Notes: generated by a model from the letters alone, not told the origin. A DNA stretch of 5,115 nt from an uncultured Alphaproteobacteria bacterium (GCA_905480445.1 CAJQQJ010000138.1:1-5115); one strand, 5' to 3'; positions 1 to 4,712 are shown, counted from the first letter of the stretch. Translations and numbers: made by a program.

Positions 1-661
1 TGGTGAAGTTGGTCCGATCCTTGCTGGTCAGACAGACTCACTACTTCGCACAGGCATGCCTTACGTTTCTGATTGGGGTTGGTCATTCGGTGATGCAACA
101 TCAATGGGTAACAACTACTTCCGTACTCAACAGTTGCGTTACACAACATCAATGGGCGGCGTTAAGCTAGCTATTGCTGTTGAAGACAATCTTGAGGACA
201 CCAACGATTTCTTTGACATCACAGCGAACGCTCAGTTCTCTGCTGGCCCAGCTTCAATGACTGCAGTTCTTGGTCTACAAGAAGACGGTGACGTTGTTGT
301 TGGTGCTGCTGCAAGCTTCAGCCTCGGTGCTGCAGACGCATTCGTAACAGCTAACTACTTCGATTCAAACGGCGGCTCAGGCCTCGGTGGTATCGTTGAT
401 ACAGCTGGCGACACAGGTCTCGGTCTTGGTGCTGGTGCATACTTCGCAGCCGGTGATAACCTTACTGCATTCGTAGGTGCTTCTGTAGCTGCGTCTGACA
501 CCACAAACGAAGAACAGACATATGTCACAGGTTCTTTGACTTGGTCACCAATGCCACAGTACTCAATCATCGGTCAGTTGCATTACATCTCTAATACAGA
601 CGACTCGAACCTTGACACAGAAACTCTTGTCTTCGACAACCGTTGGATGTACAAATTCTAA
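1..661 (+). CDS. Outer-membrane porin, C-terminal part (5' end outside window)
   Basis: The frame is open from base 2 with no stop, so the gene begins left of the window and the ATG at 56 is internal; the preceding in-frame residues (GPILAGQTDSLLRTG) continue the same fold. About 219 residues are visible. They show alternating short beta-strand-like stretches rich in Gly, Ala, Ser, Thr and aromatic residues, acidic loops (DTTNEE, NTDDSN) and the end NRWMYKF with a terminal Phe, the signal recognised by the BAM machinery in outer-membrane beta-barrels. This fits a Gram-negative general porin forming a diffusion channel, of the type common in alphaproteobacteria. Codons are strongly biased (GGT, GCT, CTT, AAC, TTC), more than in the genes downstream, as expected of an abundant protein. 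A strong terminator follows 24 bases after the stop. Family-level call is firm; substrate preference cannot be told. Confidence 0.88.
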   Translation, partial: GEVGPILAGQTDSLLRTGMPYVSDWGWSFGDATSMGNNYFRTQQLRYTTSMGGVKLAIAVEDNLEDTNDFFDITANAQFSAGPASMTAVLGLQEDGDVVVGAAASFSLGAADAFVTANYFDSNGGSGLGGIVDTAGDTGLGLGAGAYFAAGDNLTAFVGASVAASDTTNEEQTYVTGSLTWSPMPQYSIIGQLHYISNTDDSNLDTETLVFDNRWMYKF

Positions 662-684
662 TCTGATTTAGAATTGAATTCCTG

Positions 685-713
685 AAAAGGCCTCCCGTAA
701 GGGGGGCCTTTTT
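685..713 (+). terminator. Intrinsic terminator of the porin gene
   Basis: A 12-bp stem pairs 685-696 (aaaaggcctccc) with 701-712 (ggggggcctttt) around a GTAA tetraloop, with a single T-G wobble. The 3' arm runs into five T residues. This is a textbook rho-independent terminator placed right after the porin stop codon. Confidence 0.93.
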
Positions 714-737
714 GCGTCTAAACACCTATTTTATTTT

Positions 738-764
738 GCTCGGCTTTGGTCGGGCTTTTTTTTT
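738..764 (+). terminator. Second terminator-like hairpin, just before the phage cassette
   Basis: Bases 738-744 (gctcggc) can pair with 749-755 (gtcgggc) with two G-U wobbles around a TTTG loop, followed by nine T residues at 756-764. The shape is that of an intrinsic terminator. It lies 25 bases beyond the porin terminator, and its T-run directly touches the Shine-Dalgarno of the next gene. It may be a second barrier to porin read-through, a leader attenuator of the cassette, or a site overcome by antitermination. The stem is weaker than that at 685-713. Confidence 0.7.
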
Positions 765-769
765 GGAGA
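765..769 (+). promoter_or_regulatory. Ribosome binding site of the tail-fibre-like gene
   Basis: GGAGA lies 6 bases before the ATG at 776 and fixes that start. It follows the nine-T run of the preceding hairpin with no gap, so there is no room for a promoter between hairpin and gene. Confidence 0.8.
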
Positions 770-775
770 AACTAA

Positions 776-1705
776 ATGGTGGATAAACCAGATGTAAGGG
801 CCGTCTGGGCCAACAATGGAGAAAAGTCCGATCCAGGCGAGAACAAAATTGATTTGGGTTGGGTTACCGAAATTCCAACCCATCAAAATTTCAACTGGTT
901 GCAAAACAGAACATCTGCCTTCCAGGCTCATGTTAATGAACGCGGAATTCCAGACTGGGACGCCGATACTTCCTATCTTGACGGAGCTTTTGCCCGGTTC
1001 GAGGGGCAATTGTGGATATCGAAACTCACCGCCAACCTGCATCGGGATCCAAACGAATGGCCCGATTACTGGGAAAAGTATGCGGATCATGTTGCAAGCC
1101 AGGTTGTCGCCAGTATTTCAACCGACGTCGGTTTGACGGGTGATGGGTCCTCCGTAAGCCCGATAGCCCTGGATGTTCCTAGTCTGACTGTGAACAATAG
1201 TGCGACATTGTCAGCCCAAGACAGCTTAATCTACTTTGACGAAGCTCAACAACTACACAAGCGCATTAAGCTTGAAAACTTGACTGTCTATTTTGAGCAA
1301 ACAATAGGTGGAAACACGGCAGGCCAGTTGTTGGGGGCGGTTGATATTGATGCACCAGCAAGCAATTCGGGCTACAATTTTGTGATCCCAATTGAAGTAC
1401 TAACAGATGGAACTTATCTTACAATATTTATCAGTTTGGTGGAAAATGGTTTCCGAACGACTGATTCCGGGAATTCACTCGTTACAATCAATTTGGACTC
1501 AACGCTTATCTTAGAGAGGACTGGGACGCCGTGGCAGTTTATTAGTGGCGAAGATGACACCGTAATACTCGCTACGGCGATTAATCTGGATACTTCGATA
1601 CTGCACCAAGTGGAAACGGCCGGTTCCTATGCACTGACAATTTACGTCAAACCACGATTTGGACGCTCTGTGACTGGCTCTATTCAAGTTTTCAGCAACG
1701 GCTAG
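776..1705 (+). CDS. Phage tail-fibre-like protein (309 aa)
   Basis: The N-terminal third reads like known prophage tail-fibre proteins. Residues 11-29 (WANNGEKSDPGENKIDLGW) and 37-62 (QNFNWLQNR...HVNERGIPDWD) match the recurrent W-x3-G-x3-DPG-x-K-I-x-x-GW and NWLQNR-x-x-x-F-x-x-H-x-N-x-RGIPxWD pattern. Residues 63-102 (tsYldGafarfeGqLWis...WpdYWEKY) resemble a small carbohydrate-binding module of the CBM5/12 type found in fibres. Residues 119-134 hold a GLTGDGSSVSPIALDV linker, a motif repeated in many tail proteins, and 151-169 (LIYFDEAQQLHKRIKLENL) another fibre-type segment. Residues 170-309 look beta-rich and I do not recognise them; they may form the receptor-binding head. The likely role is recognition of a surface glycan by a tail-like particle. 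The lysozyme gene follows closely, so the two are probably co-transcribed. The family call is good; the receptor is unknown. Confidence 0.78.
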   Translation: MVDKPDVRAVWANNGEKSDPGENKIDLGWVTEIPTHQNFNWLQNRTSAFQAHVNERGIPDWDADTSYLDGAFARFEGQLWISKLTANLHRDPNEWPDYWEKYADHVASQVVASISTDVGLTGDGSSVSPIALDVPSLTVNNSATLSAQDSLIYFDEAQQLHKRIKLENLTVYFEQTIGGNTAGQLLGAVDIDAPASNSGYNFVIPIEVLTDGTYLTIFISLVENGFRTTDSGNSLVTINLDSTLILERTGTPWQFISGEDDTVILATAINLDTSILHQVETAGSYALTIYVKPRFGRSVTGSIQVFSNG

Positions 1706-1720
1706 TTGACATCTCTCAAC

Positions 1721-2437
1721 ATGAAAATCAATCAACAAACTATTGCGCTCATAAAGCATTTTGAGTCCGGTGATGGGTCTCAATGGTACCCTCAGGGGCG
1801 CGGTGTTGAGGCACACCTAACGGCCTATCTGGATGAGATCGCTGATCTTCCTATATGGACGATTGGCTATGGGCATACGGGCCTAAGCCACAACGACGGC
1901 ACTGTTTTTCAAGGGCGTTCCATCTCAAAACAAGAGGCGGAGCGCCTTTTGCTTTTTGATCTCAAAAACTTCCAGCACCGCGTGAAACGTTTGGTCAAGG
2001 TTCCGCTTAATGAGAATCAATTCGGGGCTTTGTTGTCGTTCGATTTTAACACAGGAGGGCTGGCAGGCTCCACGCTCCTTCGTTTGTTGAATGCGGGTGA
2101 CTACATAGGTGCGGCTAACGAATTGGATCGCTGGGTCCACGCCGGTGGCAAAACTATCTCAGGTCTCGTTCGTAGACGGCAGTATGAAAAGGATTTGTTT
2201 CTTCAGCCTGTTCCACCTCGCGCCAAACCGCTGGTTGGCCGAACGGGGCAGGGTACAGCCTTAGCCACGCCGGCTGTGATACTTGAAACCTGTAAATCTC
2301 TTGCGCCACAAGCCAGTGAAACCTTTATTTCTCGGTTGCCTGAATGGTCATTGGGCGTACTCGCGATTACTGCAGTGATTGGGCTGGGGCTAATCCTTTA
2401 CGCACGGCTTGATGATAACAGAAAGGGCTATCGATGA
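1721..2437 (+). CDS. GH24 phage-type lysozyme (endolysin) with C-terminal membrane helix (238 aa)
   Basis: Predicted muramidase that cleaves the MurNAc-GlcNAc bond of peptidoglycan. Residues 8-17 (IALIKHFESG) carry the likely catalytic Glu15. Residues 35-54 (AYLDEIADLPIWTIGYGHTG) carry Asp38 and Thr47, matching the E-D-T triad of T4-lysozyme relatives, and the NxxQFGALLSFDFNTGG and RRxxE(kd)LFL regions complete the domain at about residue 163. Between Glu15 and Asp38 there is a longer insert than in T4 lysozyme, as I recall seeing in alphaproteobacterial homologues. A Pro-rich linker (165-180) leads to a hydrophobic helix at about 210-228, followed by a basic tail (RKGYR). There is no N-terminal signal or SAR helix. 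I chose the ATG at 1721; a TTG at 1706 directly after the fibre stop would add five residues, and neither has a good Shine-Dalgarno, which suggests translational coupling. The stop overlaps the next start (ATGA, 2434-2437). Confidence 0.87.
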   Translation: MKINQQTIALIKHFESGDGSQWYPQGRGVEAHLTAYLDEIADLPIWTIGYGHTGLSHNDGTVFQGRSISKQEAERLLLFDLKNFQHRVKRLVKVPLNENQFGALLSFDFNTGGLAGSTLLRLLNAGDYIGAANELDRWVHAGGKTISGLVRRRQYEKDLFLQPVPPRAKPLVGRTGQGTALATPAVILETCKSLAPQASETFISRLPEWSLGVLAITAVIGLGLILYARLDDNRKGYR

Positions 2438-2721
2438 CATATGTTCTCAGCCTACTGACATTTGTTTTCAGTTCTCGCACCTCAATCATGCTGACGGTTT
2501 TGGTGACCAGTATCGTGATGCTCCTAGGACTGGTCTTTCTCAACGGGCAAGAGAGCAGTCAACAAGAATTGGCTGAACGCCAAGCCCGCCACCATTTTGA
2601 AGTTCTAAAGGAAGTTAACGATGCGATTGATGATCTGGGTCGCCCCATTGGCGATGACTTGCGCTGCTTGCTCAAGCAACGCGGAGAAATACGCGACAGA
2701 AACGACCTGTTATGCCCTTAA
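2434..2721 (+). CDS. Small membrane protein, candidate inner-membrane spanin (Rz-like, 95 aa)
   Basis: It has one clear membrane helix at residues 17-37 (TSIMLTVLVTSIVMLLGLVFL), preceded by a short hydrophobic stretch. A polar, heptad-like helical region at about 39-68 (Gln/Glu/Ala/Arg rich) and a basic tail ending DRNDLLCP follow. This is the N-in, C-periplasmic plan of i-spanins, although lambda-type Rz is longer. Support comes from context: it starts in an ATGA overlap with the lysozyme, with an AAAGGG Shine-Dalgarno at 2422-2427. A second gene starts inside it in the +1 frame, the Rz/Rz1 arrangement. In the spanin model it would pair with the embedded lipoprotein to span the periplasm and fuse the two membranes at lysis. 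The alternative is a holin, since no other holin candidate is visible. I do not recognise the exact family. Confidence 0.62.
   Translation: MTYVLSLLTFVFSSRTSIMLTVLVTSIVMLLGLVFLNGQESSQQELAERQARHHFEVLKEVNDAIDDLGRPIGDDLRCLLKQRGEIRDRNDLLCP
2609..2612 (+). promoter_or_regulatory. Internal ribosome binding site for the embedded gene
   Basis: AGGA within AAAGGAAG (2607-2614 region) lies 8 bases before the ATG at 2621, inside the coding region of the preceding gene. It is the best Shine-Dalgarno in the lysis cassette and supports real initiation of the overlapping +1-frame gene. Confidence 0.72.
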
Positions 2722-2866
2722 CCCCTACTTGCCAATCTACGCCAGTATAGCCGATACCGATGACACGCTATGGCAAGTGGCGAAGGTCAACACTGCTTTC
2801 GAGGCAGCCTGTATCAAGGATGAAGACCGTCTCAGCCGAATTAAGGCAAAGCGGGGTGGTAACTAG
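2621..2866 (+). CDS. Candidate outer-membrane spanin lipoprotein (Rz1-like), partly embedded in the preceding gene (81 aa)
   Basis: It starts 101 bases inside the upstream gene in the +1 frame, as Rz1 does in Rz, and runs 145 bases beyond it. The N-terminus (MRLMIWVAPLAMTCAACSSN) has a short basic start, a hydrophobic core and Cys17 followed by Ser-Ser, so it looks like a lipoprotein signal. The lipobox is atypical, with Cys14 at the -3 position. The mature part has Cys residues and the stretch DTDDTLWQVAKVNTAFEAACIK. This resembles the D-T-x-x-Q-(I/V)-x-x-x-N-x-x-(W/F)-x-x-x-C pattern I associate with spanin-like lipoproteins of alphaproteobacterial prophages. The C-terminus is basic (KAKRGGN). 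The predicted role is outer-membrane partner of the 2434-2721 product. Its TAG stop shares the CTAG with the convergent gene on the other strand. Confidence 0.68.
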   Translation: MRLMIWVAPLAMTCAACSSNAEKYATETTCYALNPYLPIYASIADTDDTLWQVAKVNTAFEAACIKDEDRLSRIKAKRGGN

Positions 2867-3156
2867 CCAGTTTGATAACCTACAACTGCTTTGTTGGTGA
2901 TGTAATTAAGGAAACCCAGTTCCACAGCACCGAACTCGTTCGGCATATCTCGAATAATCCAGTTGAGCACTGCAGGCAGCCTGCGGCGTTGGATGAAACA
3001 CAAGGCTTTCTTTGCGTAGAGCTCACCCAATTGATAGTCCTGTTGATAGTTTCCACTACTGCTTATCGACCAAAAATGAAATTCAGTATCCTTAAATTTT
3101 TCTTTAACAAAGGGAAGAGAAAGAGGATGATCCTTCAAACTTTCCGTTGACGACAT
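2863..3156 (-). CDS. Conserved-looking hypothetical protein (97 aa)
   Basis: I do not recognise a named family. I start it at the ATG at 3156 because a good Shine-Dalgarno (GGGAG on the minus strand) lies 6 bases before it; a GTG at 3207 would add 17 residues but has no ribosome binding site. The first 35 residues are polar. The rest (about 36-93) reads as amphipathic helices: DYQLGELYAKKALCFIQRRRLPAVLNWIIRDMP, then EFGAVELGFLNYITNKAVVG. No signal peptide or membrane helix is seen, so it is probably cytoplasmic. The gene is convergent with the o-spanin candidate, sharing CTAG for both stops, and divergent from the ArsR-type gene. The protein has balanced composition and no sign of being an antisense shadow. 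It marks the right edge of the phage-type cassette. Confidence 0.68.
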   Translation of the reverse strand: MSSTESLKDHPLSLPFVKEKFKDTEFHFWSISSSGNYQQDYQLGELYAKKALCFIQRRRLPAVLNWIIRDMPNEFGAVELGFLNYITNKAVVGYQTG

Positions 3157-3286
3157 TAACTTCTCCCAGCATTTAAATTTTCGGTGTCTTGAAGAACTCG
3201 TCAGCACAAACTGTTCTTAGGTGTAACTCAATCGGGAATAGAATTTTCCAAAGATACACACCGAAACGGTATTTTATATTCATTTT

Positions 3287-3304
3287 ATTCGCAAAAAATT
3301 CGCA
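3287..3304. repeat. Two direct copies of ATTCGCA, 11 bp apart
   Basis: ATTCGCA occurs at 3287-3293 and again at 3298-3304, one helical turn apart, just upstream of the -35 region of the ArsR promoter. An inverted copy of the core (TTCGCAA, read on the minus strand) lies at 3708-3714, between the ArsR gene and the transporter gene. Spacing and placement suggest a regulator binding site shared by both genes, though AT-rich DNA makes chance matches easier. Confidence 0.4.
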
Positions 3305-3324
3305 ATATGAAATTAGTGCCATAA

Positions 3325-3333
3325 TGGTATAAT
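3325..3333 (+). promoter_or_regulatory. Extended -10 promoter (TGG-TATAAT) for the ArsR-type gene
   Basis: A perfect TATAAT at 3328-3333 is preceded by TG one base upstream (3325-3326), the extended -10 element, which can work without a good -35. No TTGACA-like hexamer is seen 16-18 bases upstream. Transcription would start near 3340, giving a leader of about 45 bases. Confidence 0.6.
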
Positions 3334-3350
3334 ATTTATGATTGTGTAAA

Positions 3351-3368
3351 CCTCCCATTTTTGGGAGG
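3351..3368 (+). promoter_or_regulatory. Perfect hairpin/palindrome in the ArsR leader, masking a GGAGG
   Basis: CCTCCCA (3351-3357) pairs perfectly with TGGGAGG (3362-3368) around TTTT. The 3' arm contains GGAGG, the strongest Shine-Dalgarno-like sequence ahead of the ATG at 3387, though 18 bases away. It lies just after the predicted transcription start. There is no T-run after it, so it is not a terminator on the + strand. It could be the ArsR operator, allowing autorepression, or an RNA hairpin limiting ribosome loading. Confidence 0.5.
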
Positions 3369-3386
3369 AAGGAATCGGGTGTTCGA

Positions 3387-3695
3387 ATGACCAATGGTGA
3401 AACTCGACAACTTGACCGTGGAATCAAAGAGATCGAGGCAGTATCACGGGGATTGGCTTGTAAAATTAGGTTACAGATTTTGACGTTGCTTACCCGGGAC
3501 AAAAACGAAGGGCTAACTGTTGGAGAAATCAAATTGACATTGAACATTCCTGGGTCGAGTCTGACCCATCACCTCAACCATTTGAAAGCCTGCGCGTTGG
3601 TCACTCAAATTTCTGAAGGCCGCGAAATTAGGTGTTTCTTGAATGGAAGCACCTTAAGGCGATACCGGGAAAATCTGGGGAAAGTCCTCATTTAG
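3387..3695 (+). CDS. ArsR-family winged-helix transcriptional regulator (102 aa)
   Basis: The length and plan are those of ArsR/SmtB repressors. Helix 2 is at about 21-36 (RGLACKIRLQILTLLT), the helix-turn-helix at 43-72 (LTVGEIKLTLNIPGSSLTHHLNHLKACALV), where SSLTHHLNHLK is the recognition helix, and the wing at 73-86 (EGREIRCFLN). Such proteins are dimeric and usually repress their own operon until an effector binds. The classic alpha-3 CxC arsenic site is absent (GLTVGEI stands there), and the C-terminal helix lacks the His/Asp set of zinc sensors such as CzrA. Cys25, Cys69 and Cys83 are the only thiols. I prefer the ATG at 3387; a TTG at 3342 would put the leader hairpin inside the gene. 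The CDF transporter gene 114 bases downstream is a plausible target, but the signal sensed is unknown. Confidence 0.85.
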   Translation: MTNGETRQLDRGIKEIEAVSRGLACKIRLQILTLLTRDKNEGLTVGEIKLTLNIPGSSLTHHLNHLKACALVTQISEGREIRCFLNGSTLRRYRENLGKVLI

Positions 3696-3719
3696 AACTC
3701 AAAAAATTTGCGAAACTTA

Positions 3720-3735
3720 TTCGACTTTTCTCGAA
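3720..3735. repeat. Short inverted repeat TTCGA-N6-TCGAA
   Basis: TTCGA at 3720-3724 and TCGAA at 3731-3735 form a short dyad in the gap between the ArsR and transporter genes. It is too weak to be a terminator and has no T-run; it could be a protein-binding site. Chance is possible. Confidence 0.3.
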
Positions 3736-3783
3736 CAATCCAAGGACATAGAATAAGAGCATGTCAAATGACTATCGAAGTTG

Positions 3784-3801
3784 ACCTTGGCAAGCCTTGG
3801 T
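3784..3801. promoter_or_regulatory. 18-bp imperfect palindrome just upstream of the transporter start
   Basis: ACCTTGGCAAGCCTTGGT reads ACC-N2-GGC-N2-GCC-N2-GGT on both strands, with 12 of 18 positions symmetric and all mismatches at A/T positions. It also contains CCTTGG twice with a 10-bp period. It ends 8 bases before the ATG at 3810, where a bound protein would block transcription or initiation. A TTGACC at 3781-3786 overlaps it. A TAATAC at 3801-3806 is only 14 bases further, too short for a normal promoter. Confidence 0.4.
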
Positions 3802-3809
3802 AATACACG

Positions 3810-4703
3810 ATGGGCATGTCCCGCTTAACCCTTCTAGCTTTTGGCTCCCTCCTTATCGCCCTCATTGTTTTAGGATTGAAAGCGCTCGCTTATCTTTGGA
3901 CGGGGTCCATAGCGCTTTACTCTGATGCATTGGAAACAGTCATAAATGTGGTAGCGGCGTTAATGCTGCTAGCGACGATTCACTGGTCCAGTAAGCCTGC
4001 CGATGAAGGCCACCCCTACGGGCACCACAAAGCCGAGTATTTTTCTGCAGTTTTTGAAGGCGTACTGATTGTCCTCGCAGCCATATCAATTTTCTATGAG
4101 GCCTATCACTCTTATTTCGCTAAATCGTCATTTGAGTTAGGGCCGGAGGCTTTAGCTGTGTCCGGGCTCGCAGGTATTATCAATGCAGGTTGGTGCTGGG
4201 TTCTCTTACGTGAAGGACGCAGACATAGATCGCCGGCACTGATCGCCGATGGTCGACACTTGTTGGCTGACGTTATCTCGTCAATTGGCGTGATTGCAGG
4301 AATCATCGTCGCTAAGCTAACAGGAATAGCGGTTTTAGATCCGCTTTTGGCTGTGTTGGTGGCACTCAATATTCTCTGGTCTGGTTGGGTGCTTATCCGC
4401 GATTCAGTTAGTGGATTGATGGATGCAGCGCCGTCGGCGGATGTTGTCGCCCGCATAAAGACGATTATTGCCGAACAAGGTGAAGGCGCGCTTGAGGCGC
4501 ATGAACTACGAATGCGCCAGGCTGGCCGCGCGACCTTTATAGACTTTCATCTTGTCGTACCGGGCGACTTCACTGTTTCCCGAGCACACGAGATTTGCGA
4601 CCGCATTGAGCGACGCATTGAAGCCGAGATTGAGGGCTCCGTCATCACGATCCACATTGAGCCTGAAGATGAAGCCCAGCAAACTGGTCTAGTTGTACTT
4701 TAA
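3810..4703 (+). CDS. Cation diffusion facilitator family metal transporter, YiiP-like (297 aa)
   Basis: Predicted inner-membrane antiporter exporting a divalent metal (Zn, Fe, Mn, Cd or Co) in exchange for protons. Hydrophobic helices span roughly residues 6-29, 34-56, 79-101, 113-133, 153-169 and 173-196, the six-helix CDF plan, followed by a cytoplasmic domain (208-290). By comparison with E. coli YiiP, the binuclear cytoplasmic-domain ligands are kept (His231, His247, His260, His282), as is the loop site (Asp65, His68, His72). The transport site appears as Glu42-x3-Asn46 plus His150-x3-Asp154, where YiiP has Asp-x3-Asp and His-x3-Asp. An in-frame stop at 3801 limits the start to 3810 or the ATG at 3816; neither has a clear Shine-Dalgarno. 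It follows the ArsR-type gene and converges on the deacetylase-like gene, with 9 bases between stops. Confidence 0.9.
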   Translation: MGMSRLTLLAFGSLLIALIVLGLKALAYLWTGSIALYSDALETVINVVAALMLLATIHWSSKPADEGHPYGHHKAEYFSAVFEGVLIVLAAISIFYEAYHSYFAKSSFELGPEALAVSGLAGIINAGWCWVLLREGRRHRSPALIADGRHLLADVISSIGVIAGIIVAKLTGIAVLDPLLAVLVALNILWSGWVLIRDSVSGLMDAAPSADVVARIKTIIAEQGEGALEAHELRMRQAGRATFIDFHLVVPGDFTVSRAHEICDRIERRIEAEIEGSVITIHIEPEDEAQQTGLVVL

Positions 4704-4712
4704 CACGCCGTT

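Noticed and set aside
56..58. ATG as the start of the porin gene
   Set aside because: The frame is open upstream to base 2 with porin-like residues and there is no ribosome binding site; this Met is internal.
711..740. Possible promoter between the two terminator hairpins
   Set aside because: A TATTTT-like stretch exists in the AT-rich gap, but there is no -35 at proper spacing and the hairpins take up the space.
731..1136. Alternative frames on both strands over the start of the fibre gene
   Set aside because: The fibre frame has clear family motifs and a good ribosome binding site; the other frames do not.
1511..2140. Minus-strand open frames over the fibre end and the lysozyme
   Set aside because: They are shadows of genes with recognisable domains on the plus strand.
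662..2870. Attachment-site repeats flanking the phage-type cassette, tRNA genes, CRISPR or insertion-sequence ends
   Set aside because: By eye I found no matching direct repeats at the two edges, no tRNA-like cloverleaf, no repeat-spacer array and no terminal inverted repeats.
2872..3150. Plus-strand open frame of 92 codons opposite the 97-aa gene
   Set aside because: It lacks a ribosome binding site, its translation looks random, and the minus-strand gene with a good site covers the same bases.
3205..3207. GTG start for the minus-strand 97-aa gene
   Set aside because: It has no Shine-Dalgarno, whereas the ATG at 3156 has GGGAG at 6 bases; the extra 17 residues look non-coding.
3342..3344. 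TTG start for the ArsR-type gene
   Set aside because: It lies within a few bases of the predicted transcription start and would place the leader hairpin inside the coding region; usual ArsR length fits the ATG at 3387.
3173..3547. Minus-strand open frame over the ArsR gene and its upstream region
   Set aside because: It is an antisense shadow of a clear ArsR domain and covers a promoter; its product shows no family features.
3781..3806. TTGACC / TAATAC as a promoter for the transporter gene
   Set aside because: The spacer is only 14 bases and transcription would begin inside the coding region.
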